Below are positions 6,913 to 14,733 of a DNA stretch of 21,033 bases, in pieces. Numbering within the stretch: position 1 is the stretch's first letter; the number at the start of each line of letters is the position of its first letter. The translations under genes and the position numbers were made by a program. A model generated the notes under the pieces. That model did not search any database. It saw only the letters and a program-made list of their open reading frames with translations, and was not told where the DNA came from. Source of the stretch: Thermoplasmata archaeon (GTDB lineage Archaea; Thermoplasmatota; Thermoplasmata; Lutacidiplasmatales; UBA184); the NCBI GenBank assembly GCA_030037875.1, contig JASHPV010000054.1, forward strand, positions 1 to 21,033. Reading direction: 5' to 3'.

Positions 6913-9609
6913 ATGCCGAGGCAATCCCCGGCCGTGGCGGTCTCGAGCCCTTCGGCTCCGGACGTCGGCCCTCCGGCCGCGGCGCCGGCTCCCTCCCGCA
7001 CGCGGCGCCGGGGACGAGGTGGACAAATCGCCCTGTTCGTGGTACCGACAATTCTGGCCGTCGTCCTCATTCTTCTCCTCCAGGGATCCCTTACGTTGCT
7101 CGACCCCCAAGCTGGGGTCTGGGCAAGCGCACGCACGGCGGCGTGGGGCAATCAAACGATCACGTTGCCGGGACTGGAACATCCCGTGGTCGTGTTCCGG
7201 GACAGTAACGGCACGACCCACATCTTCGCGCAAGACGACCCGGACCTCTTCTACGCGCAAGGGTACACGCAGGCCTCCGACCGACTCTTCCAGATGGAGG
7301 TGGAAAGCCTCGCAGCCCAGGGCAATCTTTCCTCCTGGCTGGGAAGCAGCGAGCTGGCCTCGGACGAGATGTATCGGTACTTGGGGGTCCCGCAGGCCGC
7401 CGCCGAAATGGCAAGCGACATCGCGACCGTCGATCCGCAAGCCGGCCAGGACATGCAGGCCTATGTCCAGGGGGTGAACGCGTACATCTCCTGGGCCGAG
7501 TCGCACGATGCCGTCCCGTTCCAGTTCAAAGTACTGGGGGTCACACCATACCCTTGGAGCCTCTACGCGTCGTTTTGCTTCGACCGGCTCATGGTGATCG
7601 GGCAGACCACCGGCTTCACCGAGCCCCTGTACGCCGCTGTGGCGGCGGCCGCCACGGGGGATGCGGCGTTCAACCAGCTGTTCCCAATCTACCCTCAGTA
7701 CTGGCAGAACTACACCGTGTTGCCGGGCAACGGGAGCGTGGCGGGGATTTCGCTCGCGTCCCAGGGAATCTCAGCCAACTACCTGTTTTCCCTCGACTGG
7801 TTCGAGTCTTGGGCCACGGGACTCCCGGGAGGAGAGAACGCGAGCCTGGTCCCCCTCTACCAAGCTGCGATCAGCAATCTGAGCGACCCCTTCCTTCAGG
7901 ACCTCAGCCCGTCCGCCGGGGTCGGGAGCAACAGCTGGGTCGTAGCGGCGAACCACAGCAGTCTGGACCAGCCGATGCTCGCGAACGACCCGCATCTTCC
8001 CATCATGCTGCCGTCGCTGTGGGTCAGCACCCAACTCGTTAGCCCGGATTACAACGTCGAAGGGTGGTCGCTGGCCGGACTTCTCGGCGTTTTGATCGGG
8101 CACAACAATCAGATGGCGTGGGCGCTCACCAATTCCGAAGGGGCCACTGCGCTCGACTACGTAGAGACCCTGCGCGGGGACACCTACTGGGAGAACGGGA
8201 GCTGGCACCCCCTCACGTGGACCAACGAGACGATCGAGGTGGCCGGGGGCCATTCCGTTTCCTTCGACCTCCCGTGGACCGCGAACGGCCCCGTGGTAGC
8301 TCGAATGGGGGACCTTGGACTCAGCGTACGATGGGCAGGTACCGGCCCTACCTGGGAAGCGGTCGCCGAGCTCGATTTCGACCGGGCGCAAAGCATTCCC
8401 CAGTTCGAATCGGCGCTGCAGCAGTACTGGTCGGTCCCTAACCTGAGTGCTATGATGATCGCCCGCAACGCATCGGACCCGACGGGCCACATCGGTTGGG
8501 TCATCCCCGCACGATACCCGCTCGTCGCGGAGACCCTTCCGAACGGCCAGCATGTACAGGTGATCGGATCCCGAGGTCCGCTCAACGGCTCCGGAAGTTA
8601 CGAACCGGTCGGAACCGTTCCATTCGGCCTGCTACCGCAGGTAGAGGATCCGGCCCAGGGATACCTGTTCGCCCCCAACCAGCCCACGGTCGGGATGGAG
8701 TATCCCTACCCCATGATCGGCGGCTGGTGGGATTCCGGTGGCCGGGCGCACACGATTGGGAACTTCCTCTCGTCCCATCCCGTCATGAGCCCCGAGCTGA
8801 TGCAGGCACTCCAGTCCAATGTGACGGACTCCTGGGCGATCGGTCTGGAGCCGGATCTCGTCCAGGCCCTCACGACGGTCTCCCATATGACGGCCATCGG
8901 GACGGGACCTTCTGCGCCCGCCGCTGCGCTGGCCGCCCTCCCGATCGTGGAAGCATGGAACGGGTCGTTCGAGATCGCGAGCGTGGCGGCCACGATCTAC
9001 ACGTACTGGCTGAACGAGCTCCAGTACACCACCTACGACCCCATCGTGGCGGGGGCGGGCATCCCGGGAGCCGAGGCTCCCTTCCCGAACGCGTACCAAT
9101 GGATCGCGGCCAACGCCCCGAACGATTCCGCCTGGTTCCCCGACGGGTGGGCCAATGAATCGGCCGCGGCCCTTCAAAGCGCGTTGATCTTTCTGAGCGG
9201 CAAGCTCGGCGTCGGCCCGAACGCGAACGCCCCCGACCTGTCCGGCTGGACCTGGGGGCGCGTACACACGTTCTTCCTCCCGTCGCTGACGAACGTAGCT
9301 TCCCTGGGCGAGGGACCCTATCCGCAATGGGGCGACAGCTACACCCCGAGCGTGGCGCCCTTCGAAGACAACATCACCGTGCCGCTAGTGCAAGTGTACA
9401 TCGGCTCCTCCCTGCGCTTCGTGACCACGGCCGGTCCGGCGCCCGCCTGGGGGGTACTCCCGGGCGGGGCGAGCGAGAACCCCGCTTCCAGTTACTACGC
9501 GGACCTGCTCCCGCTTTGGCTCGCTCACGAGTACGTCGGCATGGACCTCGACAGCGACGATCCCGGAACTCTAGCTCAGGCCGTCTCCGTTTGGACATTA
9601 GAGTCATGA
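6913..9609 (+). CDS. Penicillin acylase family protein (Ntn hydrolase, S45), membrane-anchored
   Basis: This is an 898-residue S45-type precursor. A basic segment RTRRRGRGGQ (29-38) precedes one hydrophobic helix (about 39-61), so the enzyme should face outward as a signal-anchored protein. The alpha part has VVVFRDSNGTTHIFAQDDPDLFYAQGYTQASDRLFQME (91-129). The self-cleavage site is GVGSNSW, with S339 as the predicted N-terminal nucleophile of the beta chain, followed by PMLANDPHL and GLLGVLIGHNNQMAWALTNSEG. Family members cleave side-chain amides (penicillins, acyl-homoserine lactones, other N-acyl compounds) after autocatalytic processing; the substrate is unknown. ATG 6913 is chosen because it places the charged N-tail right before the helix. 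ATG 6778 (GGGAG 5 bases upstream) is in frame but would put the operator repeat inside the gene. The stop overlaps the next gene by ATGA. Confidence 0.9.
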   Translation: MPRQSPAVAVSSPSAPDVGPPAAAPAPSRTRRRGRGGQIALFVVPTILAVVLILLLQGSLTLLDPQAGVWASARTAAWGNQTITLPGLEHPVVVFRDSNGTTHIFAQDDPDLFYAQGYTQASDRLFQMEVESLAAQGNLSSWLGSSELASDEMYRYLGVPQAAAEMASDIATVDPQAGQDMQAYVQGVNAYISWAESHDAVPFQFKVLGVTPYPWSLYASFCFDRLMVIGQTTGFTEPLYAAVAAAATGDAAFNQLFPIYPQYWQNYTVLPGNGSVAGISLASQGISANYLFSLDWFESWATGLPGGENASLVPLYQAAISNLSDPFLQDLSPSAGVGSNSWVVAANHSSLDQPMLANDPHLPIMLPSLWVSTQLVSPDYNVEGWSLAGLLGVLIGHNNQMAWALTNSEGATALDYVETLRGDTYWENGSWHPLTWTNETIEVAGGHSVSFDLPWTANGPVVARMGDLGLSVRWAGTGPTWEAVAELDFDRAQSIPQFESALQQYWSVPNLSAMMIARNASDPTGHIGWVIPARYPLVAETLPNGQHVQVIGSRGPLNGSGSYEPVGTVPFGLLPQVEDPAQGYLFAPNQPTVGMEYPYPMIGGWWDSGGRAHTIGNFLSSHPVMSPELMQALQSNVTDSWAIGLEPDLVQALTTVSHMTAIGTGPSAPAAALAALPIVEAWNGSFEIASVAATIYTYWLNELQYTTYDPIVAGAGIPGAEAPFPNAYQWIAANAPNDSAWFPDGWANESAAALQSALIFLSGKLGVGPNANAPDLSGWTWGRVHTFFLPSLTNVASLGEGPYPQWGDSYTPSVAPFEDNITVPLVQVYIGSSLRFVTTAGPAPAWGVLPGGASENPASSYYADLLPLWLAHEYVGMDLDSDDPGTLAQAVSVWTLES

Positions 9610-10052
9610 ACGCTTCACCGACTTCTCGGCCCTCCCGGCTCGAACTGCTGGTCGTGGTCGTCGTGCTGATCGTTCTGGCCACCGTCCCTCTCTGGACTCA
9701 GGGATGGTGGACCGCGCTGCCCTTCGCGACGGCACTGGGCGGAGCCGTGGGTGGCCGCTGGATCCGGTGGTACTGGTCGCCGCCGGTCGGCTTCGGCGCC
9801 GGCGCATTGGCGTGGGGTCTCGAGTTGGCGCTGCTCCCGGCCGACCCGAGGGCCCGGCTCGCCGCCGTGCTCGGACCGGCTGACGGCCTGTCGAGCACCC
9901 TGTTCCTTCTGATCGGTCCGGTTCTGTTCGGCCTGGTCACGGCCGTGACCAGCACCGCCCTTGCCGGTGCCGTGCGCCTGGCCATCGGCGTCCGACGCCG
10001 GGAAGAGGGAGCGGGAACGACCGGACCTGCCGCGTCGGAGGCCCGCCCGTGA
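9606..10052 (+). CDS. Small multi-span membrane protein
   Basis: This is a 148-residue protein of unknown family with about four membrane segments: LLVVVVVLIVLATVPLW (15-31), PFATALGGAVGG (about 40-51), FGAGALAWGLELALLP (about 61-76) and a long hydrophobic stretch FLLIGPVLFGLVTAVTSTAL (about 99-118). It has a short basic C-tail containing RREEGAG. ATG 9606 overlaps the acylase stop (ATGA), which implies translational coupling and a shared transcript. It may support or anchor the acylase, or be a separate membrane factor; nothing in the sequence decides. It is tail-to-tail with uspA with a gap of 10 bases. Confidence 0.75.
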   Translation: MNASPTSRPSRLELLVVVVVLIVLATVPLWTQGWWTALPFATALGGAVGGRWIRWYWSPPVGFGAGALAWGLELALLPADPRARLAAVLGPADGLSSTLFLLIGPVLFGLVTAVTSTALAGAVRLAIGVRRREEGAGTTGPAASEARP

Positions 10053-10062
10053 GCGGGGCGGG

Positions 10063-10503
10063 TCAGGGCGCGGAACCCTGCAAGCGAACTATGAGCACCG
10101 GCAGCTTCGCGTGATGGACGACCGCGTCCGATACGCTGCCCAGGAACAGGCGCTGACCGGCCGAAAGGCCACGGGCGCCCATGATCAGCAGGTCGAAGGA
10201 GTGCTCGTCGAGGTAGTGCAGAATCTCCTCAGCGACGAACCCGTCGAGAAGCACGGTCTTGGCCTTGACACCGGCGAGCGCGACCTGGTCGTGCACTCGG
10301 GAGAGGAGTTCTTGGTGGATCTTCACTTCGGCGTCGTGAACTATGGGGACCGTTGCCGCCGCCCCGGGGGTCACGGCATGCATCGGCGCGACCGAGAGGA
10401 CCGTCAGGGTACCGGAGAGGGCCTTCGCCAGTTCGATGGCAGTGGAAACGGCCTTGTCCGACTCTTTAGACCCATCGACCGCCACGACCAAATTCTTCAA
10501 CAT
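10063..10503 (-). CDS. Universal stress protein (UspA) family protein
   Basis: This is a 146-residue single Usp domain. The start LKNLVVAVDGSKES is typical. The ATP-binding loop is intact: G109-x2-G112-x9-G122-S123 (GARGLSAGQRLFLGS), followed by PVLIVR at the C-terminus. Usp proteins of this ATP-binding class act as cytoplasmic stress or energy-state modulators. The frame extends upstream to 10575, but ATG 10503 is the natural start: homology begins there and an AT-rich element (CTAAAT, about 10532-10537 on the minus strand) lies ~32 bases upstream. It is divergent from etfB across 104 bases, so it may be co-regulated with the ETF genes. Confidence 0.92.
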   Translation of the reverse strand: MLKNLVVAVDGSKESDKAVSTAIELAKALSGTLTVLSVAPMHAVTPGAAATVPIVHDAEVKIHQELLSRVHDQVALAGVKAKTVLLDGFVAEEILHYLDEHSFDLLIMGARGLSAGQRLFLGSVSDAVVHHAKLPVLIVRLQGSAP

Positions 10504-10607
10504 AGGTACCCCGGCCTGCAAGGGCAAGAGGCGATTTAGCCTTCCCGGGCCCCGTTGGCCCCAACGTCTGAACAACGTTATGGCGGCGCCGCGAGCTGGC
10601 TCCGGGG
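10504..10607. promoter_or_regulatory. Divergent promoter region, uspA / etfBA
   Basis: This is a 104-base spacer. CTAAAT (minus strand, about 10537-10532) serves as a TATA candidate for uspA. CAACGTTATGG (about 10572-10582) lies about 31 bases before the etfB ATG and would give a nearly leaderless message. No clear operator was found. Confidence 0.35.
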
Positions 10608-11405
10608 ATGCCTACCTCCTCTCGTTGGATCGTGGCGGTCAAGCATGGGATCGACGTGAACCTCACGCGCGCCGATCCCGCGACGGGTCGCATTGAGCTG
10701 GCGCGCGCGCCCCGCAAAACGAGCGACTTCGACAAGAACGCAGTGGAGGAGGCGGTCCGGCTCCGCGAGAAGCACGGAGGCACGGTGACGGCGCTCGCTG
10801 TCGGTCCGGCGACCGCTCGCGAAGCCATCCGGGACGCCCTATCCATGGGAGCGGACGAGGGCGTACTGCTGACGATCCCGGACGGAAATCTCGCGGACTC
10901 GAGAGCGACGGCCGCGAGCCTGGCCGCCTACCTCCGGACCCCCGAGGTCACGTTCGACCTGGCCCTCTTCGGAGAAGGAAGTACAGACCACTTCTCTCAA
11001 ACGGTAGGTCCCCGCGTGGCGGCGGAGCTCGGGATACCGTCGCTCTGTCACGTTCGCCAGCTGGAGGTCGATGGAGATCATCTCCGGGCCTCTCGCGACC
11101 TGGAAACGACGGTCGAGCAAATCGAGACCGGATTTCCGGCCGTGGTCACCGTGGGCCAAGAAATCAACACCCCGCGACTCCCCACCTTTCTCACCAGCCT
11201 CAAGGCCTCCAAAAAAGAGATCCGGGAGATTCCCGTTTCCAGCCTCAACGTCGCTCCATCGGCGTGGAGCCGTTCGGTGACCGTTCGGGAGGCGTCCGTC
11301 CCCATCATCCCGCGGAGGAAGCTCCGTGTATCGGGCAGCGACGCCGCCTCGATCTCCCAGGAGCTCGTATCGATCTTGCAGCGGGAGGGGATCGGAAGGG
11401 TATGA
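10608..11405 (+). CDS. etfB: Electron transfer flavoprotein beta subunit (EtfB/FixA)
   Basis: This is a 265-residue ETF beta subunit. Typical segments are IVAVKHGID at the start, FDKNAVEEAVRLREKHGGTVTALAVGP (41-67), MGADEGVLL, and LETTVEQIETGFPAVVTVGQEINTPRLPTF near residues 165-195. The cofactor-binding region reads TVGPRVAAELGIPSLCHV. This is closer to the VGP form found in bifurcating or Fix-type ETFs than to the mammalian TGQ form, but a phylogeny is needed to settle it. It pairs with EtfA, whose ATG overlaps this stop (ATGA). The heterodimer carries electrons in the cytoplasm between flavin dehydrogenases and a membrane acceptor such as FixCX/ETF:quinone oxidoreductase, whose genes follow. 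ATG 10608 has a TATA-like element about 31 bases upstream. Confidence 0.93.
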   Translation: MPTSSRWIVAVKHGIDVNLTRADPATGRIELARAPRKTSDFDKNAVEEAVRLREKHGGTVTALAVGPATAREAIRDALSMGADEGVLLTIPDGNLADSRATAASLAAYLRTPEVTFDLALFGEGSTDHFSQTVGPRVAAELGIPSLCHVRQLEVDGDHLRASRDLETTVEQIETGFPAVVTVGQEINTPRLPTFLTSLKASKKEIREIPVSSLNVAPSAWSRSVTVREASVPIIPRRKLRVSGSDAASISQELVSILQREGIGRV

Positions 11406-12364
11406 GCGAACGTGTCCTGGTCCTCAGCCCCCGGGGCGGGGACGCGACCGGGCTGACGGCCGCTGGTCGTGAGCTCGCCGGCGCGGCCGGGTCGGTCGCT
11501 GCACTCATCTTGGGTACGGAGACGCCAACCGTTCGTCCTCCGGGCGTAAGCCGTGTGTACGCCGTGACGGTCCCGGGGTTCGACGCCGACCGCGGCGATC
11601 ATGTCGGGGCAGCGGTCGTCGCGGCCGTCCGCGGATTCGATGCATCGATCGTCCTCGCGGGGCCTACAAAGTTGGACGGAGAGGCCCTTGCCCGGGCCGG
11701 AGCGGCATTGGACGCCCCGACCGTCACCGGAGTTCGCTCCCCTCGGCCGGCGGCCGACGGCGTGGAAGTGACCCGGGACATTCTGAGCGGGAACGCCACC
11801 GCGACCGAGCTCATCCCAGGTCGGCCGGTACTTCTCACGCTGACGAGGGGGCCTCCCCCGTCCCCCCCGTCGGAGGGACCGTTCGTCGGGACGGAGGTTG
11901 TCCCGTTACACGTCGAGCTCCCCTCGTATCCATTCCGCCGGCTCTCGGTGACCCCCAAATCGGCGGGCGGAGCGAACCTCGAAGCGGCGGACCGGATCGT
12001 ATCGGTGGGCCGGGGCCTCCAGAAGAAGGAGGACCTTTCACTCGTCAACGGATTAGCCGCCGTCCTGGGCGCCGCCGTCGGCTGCACGCGCCCCCTCGCC
12101 GCTGAATCCGGTTGGCTCAGCGACGATCATTGGGTGGGACTTACCGGGCACCGGGTCCACCCCACGCTGTACATCGCCATCGGGATCTCTGGGGCAGTGC
12201 AGCACTTGGTCGGAATGCGGGACTCCAAGTTGGTGGTGGCCATCAACAAGGACGCCAACGCGCCGATCTTTCAGCAGGCCGATTTCCAGGTCGTCGGCGA
12301 CCTCTACGCGATCGTGCCAGAGCTGACCCGACGGCTCGCGGCCGCGACTACAGCGTCGAGCTGA
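11402..12364 (+). CDS. etfA: Electron transfer flavoprotein alpha subunit (EtfA/FixB)
   Basis: This is a 320-residue ETF alpha subunit. The N-terminal domain (1-190) is less conserved. The C-terminal FAD domain is canonical: VSVGRGL (200-206), then R230 and AAESGWLSDD, GITGAV-like GISGAVQHL (261-269), VVAINKDANAPIF (278-290) and ADFQVVGD near 293-300. It starts at ATG 11402 within the etfB stop. The last 17 bases overlap the end of fixC on the opposite strand, so the two transcripts are complementary at their 3' ends. Together with EtfB it forms the FixAB-type electron carrier. No dedicated acyl-CoA dehydrogenase is next to it, so the physiological electron donor is not evident from the window alone. 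Confidence 0.93.
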   Translation: MSERVLVLSPRGGDATGLTAAGRELAGAAGSVAALILGTETPTVRPPGVSRVYAVTVPGFDADRGDHVGAAVVAAVRGFDASIVLAGPTKLDGEALARAGAALDAPTVTGVRSPRPAADGVEVTRDILSGNATATELIPGRPVLLTLTRGPPPSPPSEGPFVGTEVVPLHVELPSYPFRRLSVTPKSAGGANLEAADRIVSVGRGLQKKEDLSLVNGLAAVLGAAVGCTRPLAAESGWLSDDHWVGLTGHRVHPTLYIAIGISGAVQHLVGMRDSKLVVAINKDANAPIFQQADFQVVGDLYAIVPELTRRLAAATTASS

Positions 12365-13637
12365 TCTTCAGCGCGTCGCGCGCCAACCGGAAAAGCGAGG
12401 CGCGGCCGCGGTACGACTCGCGAAGGAGCTTCCTGAGATGAGGTCGGCCGGACCCATCCGTGAAGAACGCCCCGTGCATGAGGCTCGTGACGATCTCGGG
12501 GTAGGTACCATACATCCGGGGGTTGTCGAAGACTCGCGGATATTTTCGGAAAGCCCGCAGCTCCCGCAGCACGAAGCTTTGCTCCAAGGCCTGACGATAC
12601 GAACCAAGCGTAGAGGTCGACGCGTCCTTCGCCCGGACGGCCCGAATCGCCGCCTCGCCAGCGAGTCGACCGGACTCGAGCGCAAAGTCCATTCCGCGGA
12701 GCGTGAACCCCGAGTTGAGGAAGAAGCCGGCCGCCGACCCGGCTACGAGGTAGCCGTCGCCAAGGAGTGGCGGAAGATGGTCGTAGCCGCCCTCCTCGAC
12801 GAAGCACCCACTGTACTCCAGGAGGTTCCCCCCGTCGAGGAGGCGAGATAGGAGCGGATGCTGCTTGTACTCCTCGAGAACGTCGAACATGGAAACGCCT
12901 TGGCGGACGAGGGAGTCCATACTGAAAATCAACCCCACTGAAACTGTCTCCCGGTTCGTGTACAGGAAGCCACCGCCCTCGATGCCGGGCGGGAATCCCA
13001 AGGTCGTGTACTGCGTGCCGGAGTTTCCGGATAACTGGAAGCGACGCGCGACCTCGCCGGGCGGAAGTCCAAGGACCTCCTTCACGCCGACGCCCACGAG
13101 CTTCGGGTCCGGCTTCGAAGCGGGGGGGCTGTCTCGCGACAGGATCGCGTTCGCGCCCTCGGCGAGGATGACGACCTCCGCGCGGATCTCGTCGTCGCCG
13201 GCGCGGATGCCCACCACGCGCCCATTTTCCCTCACGAGAGCGTCGATCTGGATGCCATACACCGGGACCGCGCCGGCCGCTTCGGCCTTTGCGGCCAGCC
13301 ACGGGTCCAGCCGGCTCCTCAGGACGCTAAAGGCGTTGAAGGGAGGACGGGAAAAGTCCGCGTCGAAATAGTCCAACGAGACCGCTCGGGTCGGAGTGAG
13401 GAGGCTCAGAACGTTCCGGTCTATCGCGCGCTCCACCGGACACGGTTCTTCCTCCCAGAACTTCGGGAACATCCGACCCAAGGCGTGGGTGTAGAGCAAA
13501 CCCCCGGAAACCGTCTTGGTACCGGGCTGGGACCCGCGCTCGGCCAGGACGACCTGCAGCCCTTCCCGCGCCGCAGTGTACGCGGCCGCGCAACCGGCAA
13601 GGCCCGCTCCGACAACGATGACGTCGAATCGTTCCAT
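12348..13637 (-). CDS. fixC: FixC-type FAD oxidoreductase (ETF:quinone oxidoreductase-like)
   Basis: This is a 429-residue flavoprotein of the FixC/ETF-QO/geranylgeranyl-reductase group. The N-terminal dinucleotide motif is VVGAGLAGCAAAY (8-20), followed by ERGSQPGTKTVSGGLLYT, which is characteristic of FixC. Later conserved parts are SVLRSRLDPWLA, VILAEGANAIL and LVAGSAAGFFLNSGFTLRGMDFALESGRLAGEAA. FixC accepts electrons from EtfAB and passes them to quinone with the ferredoxin FixX. It lacks the C-terminal ferredoxin domain of mitochondrial ETF-QO; FixX is separate and encoded across the divergent promoter. Geranylgeranyl reductase is the alternative assignment, but the adjacent etfBA and fixX make FixC much more likely. 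The 3' end overlaps etfA by 17 bases. Confidence 0.9.
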   Translation of the reverse strand: MERFDVIVVGAGLAGCAAAYTAAREGLQVVLAERGSQPGTKTVSGGLLYTHALGRMFPKFWEEEPCPVERAIDRNVLSLLTPTRAVSLDYFDADFSRPPFNAFSVLRSRLDPWLAAKAEAAGAVPVYGIQIDALVRENGRVVGIRAGDDEIRAEVVILAEGANAILSRDSPPASKPDPKLVGVGVKEVLGLPPGEVARRFQLSGNSGTQYTTLGFPPGIEGGGFLYTNRETVSVGLIFSMDSLVRQGVSMFDVLEEYKQHPLLSRLLDGGNLLEYSGCFVEEGGYDHLPPLLGDGYLVAGSAAGFFLNSGFTLRGMDFALESGRLAGEAAIRAVRAKDASTSTLGSYRQALEQSFVLRELRAFRKYPRVFDNPRMYGTYPEIVTSLMHGAFFTDGSGRPHLRKLLRESYRGRASLFRLARDALKISSTL

Positions 13638-13758
13638 CCGAGGATGCCGTCCCGCTGTAGCCGTCCGGGGCTTTGAACCTTCGACCCCTTCCCGGAAAGG
13701 TCTCTCACAGCCGGTTGAGGGAAAAAGAACAAGAACCCAGGGCGATGACTACCGCCCG
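13638..13758. promoter_or_regulatory. Divergent promoter region, fixC / DUF1059-fixX-aprBA
   Basis: This is a 121-base spacer. An A-rich box GAAAAAGAACAAG (13721-13733) lies about 31 bases before the DUF1059 ATG. On the minus strand GGTTCAAAG (about 13679-13671) is the only TATA candidate for fixC, about 38 bases upstream of its ATG. Shared control of fixC and the apr operon is plausible from the layout. Confidence 0.35.
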
Positions 13759-13938
13759 ATGGCTCACTGGGCTTTCGCGTGCCGTTCTACCGGTACGTCC
13801 TGCGAATGGGCCCTAGAAGCCGACTCGCCGGAGGTCATCTTGCAGCGGTTCGCGGAACATGAGAAGTGCGCCCACCAGGTGCCCGAGCTTTCCGACGACC
13901 TGCGACGCAGGGTCGGTGCGGCGATCCGGGCGGTCTAG
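13759..13938 (+). CDS. DUF1059 family small protein
   Basis: This is a 59-residue protein matching the DUF1059 pattern: FACRSTGTSCEWALEADSPEVILQRFAEHEK, with C8 and C15 spaced as usual (CxxxxxxC), a following helix with H34, and a C-terminal helix DDLRRRVGAAIRAV. The family is common in archaea and bacteria and has no established function; the paired Cys suggest metal or redox roles. ATG 13759 has an A-rich promoter-like box ~31 bases upstream. It is 11 bases ahead of fixX and so probably the first gene of the fixX-aprBA transcript. The open frame extends upstream only as a shadow of the fixC promoter region. Confidence 0.75.
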   Translation: MAHWAFACRSTGTSCEWALEADSPEVILQRFAEHEKCAHQVPELSDDLRRRVGAAIRAV

Positions 13939-13949
13939 TGGAGGTTCGG

Positions 13950-14249
13950 ATGGCGGTTTCTTCGAAGCTCTCCCTGGCGGACCGTCTGGGCGCGGACGCG
14001 TTTGCGTCCGATAGGGAGAGCCATCTTCGGGTCGATGCAATGGACCTTTGCCGTAGCTGCGCTCTGAAGCCATGCATCCAGGTCTGTCCCGCGCAGGTCT
14101 ACGAGTGGGACCTGGACCGCCTCCGGATCCGGTTCGAGAACTGTCTTGAGCTCGGAGCCTGCCGGGTCGCCTGTCAGACGATAGGGAACGGTGCGCTCGT
14201 ATGGGCCTACCCGCGCGGAACGAAAGGCATCCAGTACCGATACGGTTGA
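13950..14249 (+). CDS. fixX: FixX-like ferredoxin
   Basis: This is a 99-residue protein whose C-terminal half is a clear FixX: CPAQVYEWD, CLELGACRVAC and the ending WAYPRGTKGIQYRYG, which mirrors the E. coli FixX terminus. Seven cysteines are visible: C34, C37, C42, C46 (followed by Pro), C65, C71 and C75. In ordinary FixX the second set reads CLECGTC; here the middle Cys is Leu68. An additional CxxCxxxxC set precedes the usual CP. It may bind one [4Fe-4S] and perhaps a second, unusual cluster. ATG 13950 has GGAGG five bases upstream. It is separated from its partner fixC by a divergent promoter and lies 16 bases ahead of aprB, so it is probably co-expressed with APS reductase. Confidence 0.9.
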   Translation: MAVSSKLSLADRLGADAFASDRESHLRVDAMDLCRSCALKPCIQVCPAQVYEWDLDRLRIRFENCLELGACRVACQTIGNGALVWAYPRGTKGIQYRYG

Positions 14250-14265
14250 GGGCGGCGGACGCACG

Positions 14266-14718
14266 ATGCCGACCTTCGTTCTCGTGGACAAGTGCAAGGG
14301 CTGCATGCAATGCGTTCAGATGTGCCCAAGCGATATCATGCACATCGACCCGTCGCAGGGGAAGGCCTACAACATCGAGCCCTCGATGTGCTGGGAGTGC
14401 TTCGTCTGCGTCAAGAGCTGCCCGGAGGCGGCCATCGATGTTCGCGGATACTCTGATTTCGCCCCACTCGGGCACCGAGTTACCCAACAACGGACAGCGG
14501 ACCACATCGAATGGAAGATCGAAAGCCGGGGCGGCGCGGTCCGCGAGTTCGTCTTTCCGATCCGTACGACTCCGTGGGACTCGATTCCCTCGCCGGCGGC
14601 CGCGCCGCCACCTTCTGCGGAGATGAGACAGGGTGAGCTGCTCTCCTTCGAGCCGGATTACCTCGCCGTGGAGACCCTTCCGACCCTCCCATCGAACCGG
14701 TCGATCGGGTCCAGCTAG
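14266..14718 (+). CDS. aprB: Adenylylsulfate reductase beta subunit (AprB)
   Basis: This is a 150-residue iron-sulfur subunit, the same size class as known AprB. It opens MPTFVLVDKCKGCMQCVQMC and continues PSDIMHIDP, KAYNIEPSMCWECFVCVKSCP, RGYSDFAPLG and FPIRTTP, all diagnostic of AprB. The two [4Fe-4S] sets are C10/C13/C16 with C52 and C42/C45/C48 with C20, as in bacterial-type 2[4Fe-4S] ferredoxins. W43 sits at the place of the Trp between clusters in the structurally known enzyme. The C-terminal tail (about 105-150) is the wrapping segment that embraces AprA. It delivers electrons to or from the flavin of AprA. It lies 16 bases after fixX and 15 before aprA. Confidence 0.95.
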   Translation: MPTFVLVDKCKGCMQCVQMCPSDIMHIDPSQGKAYNIEPSMCWECFVCVKSCPEAAIDVRGYSDFAPLGHRVTQQRTADHIEWKIESRGGAVREFVFPIRTTPWDSIPSPAAAPPPSAEMRQGELLSFEPDYLAVETLPTLPSNRSIGSS

Positions 14719-14733
14719 TCTGCGGAGTCCTCG

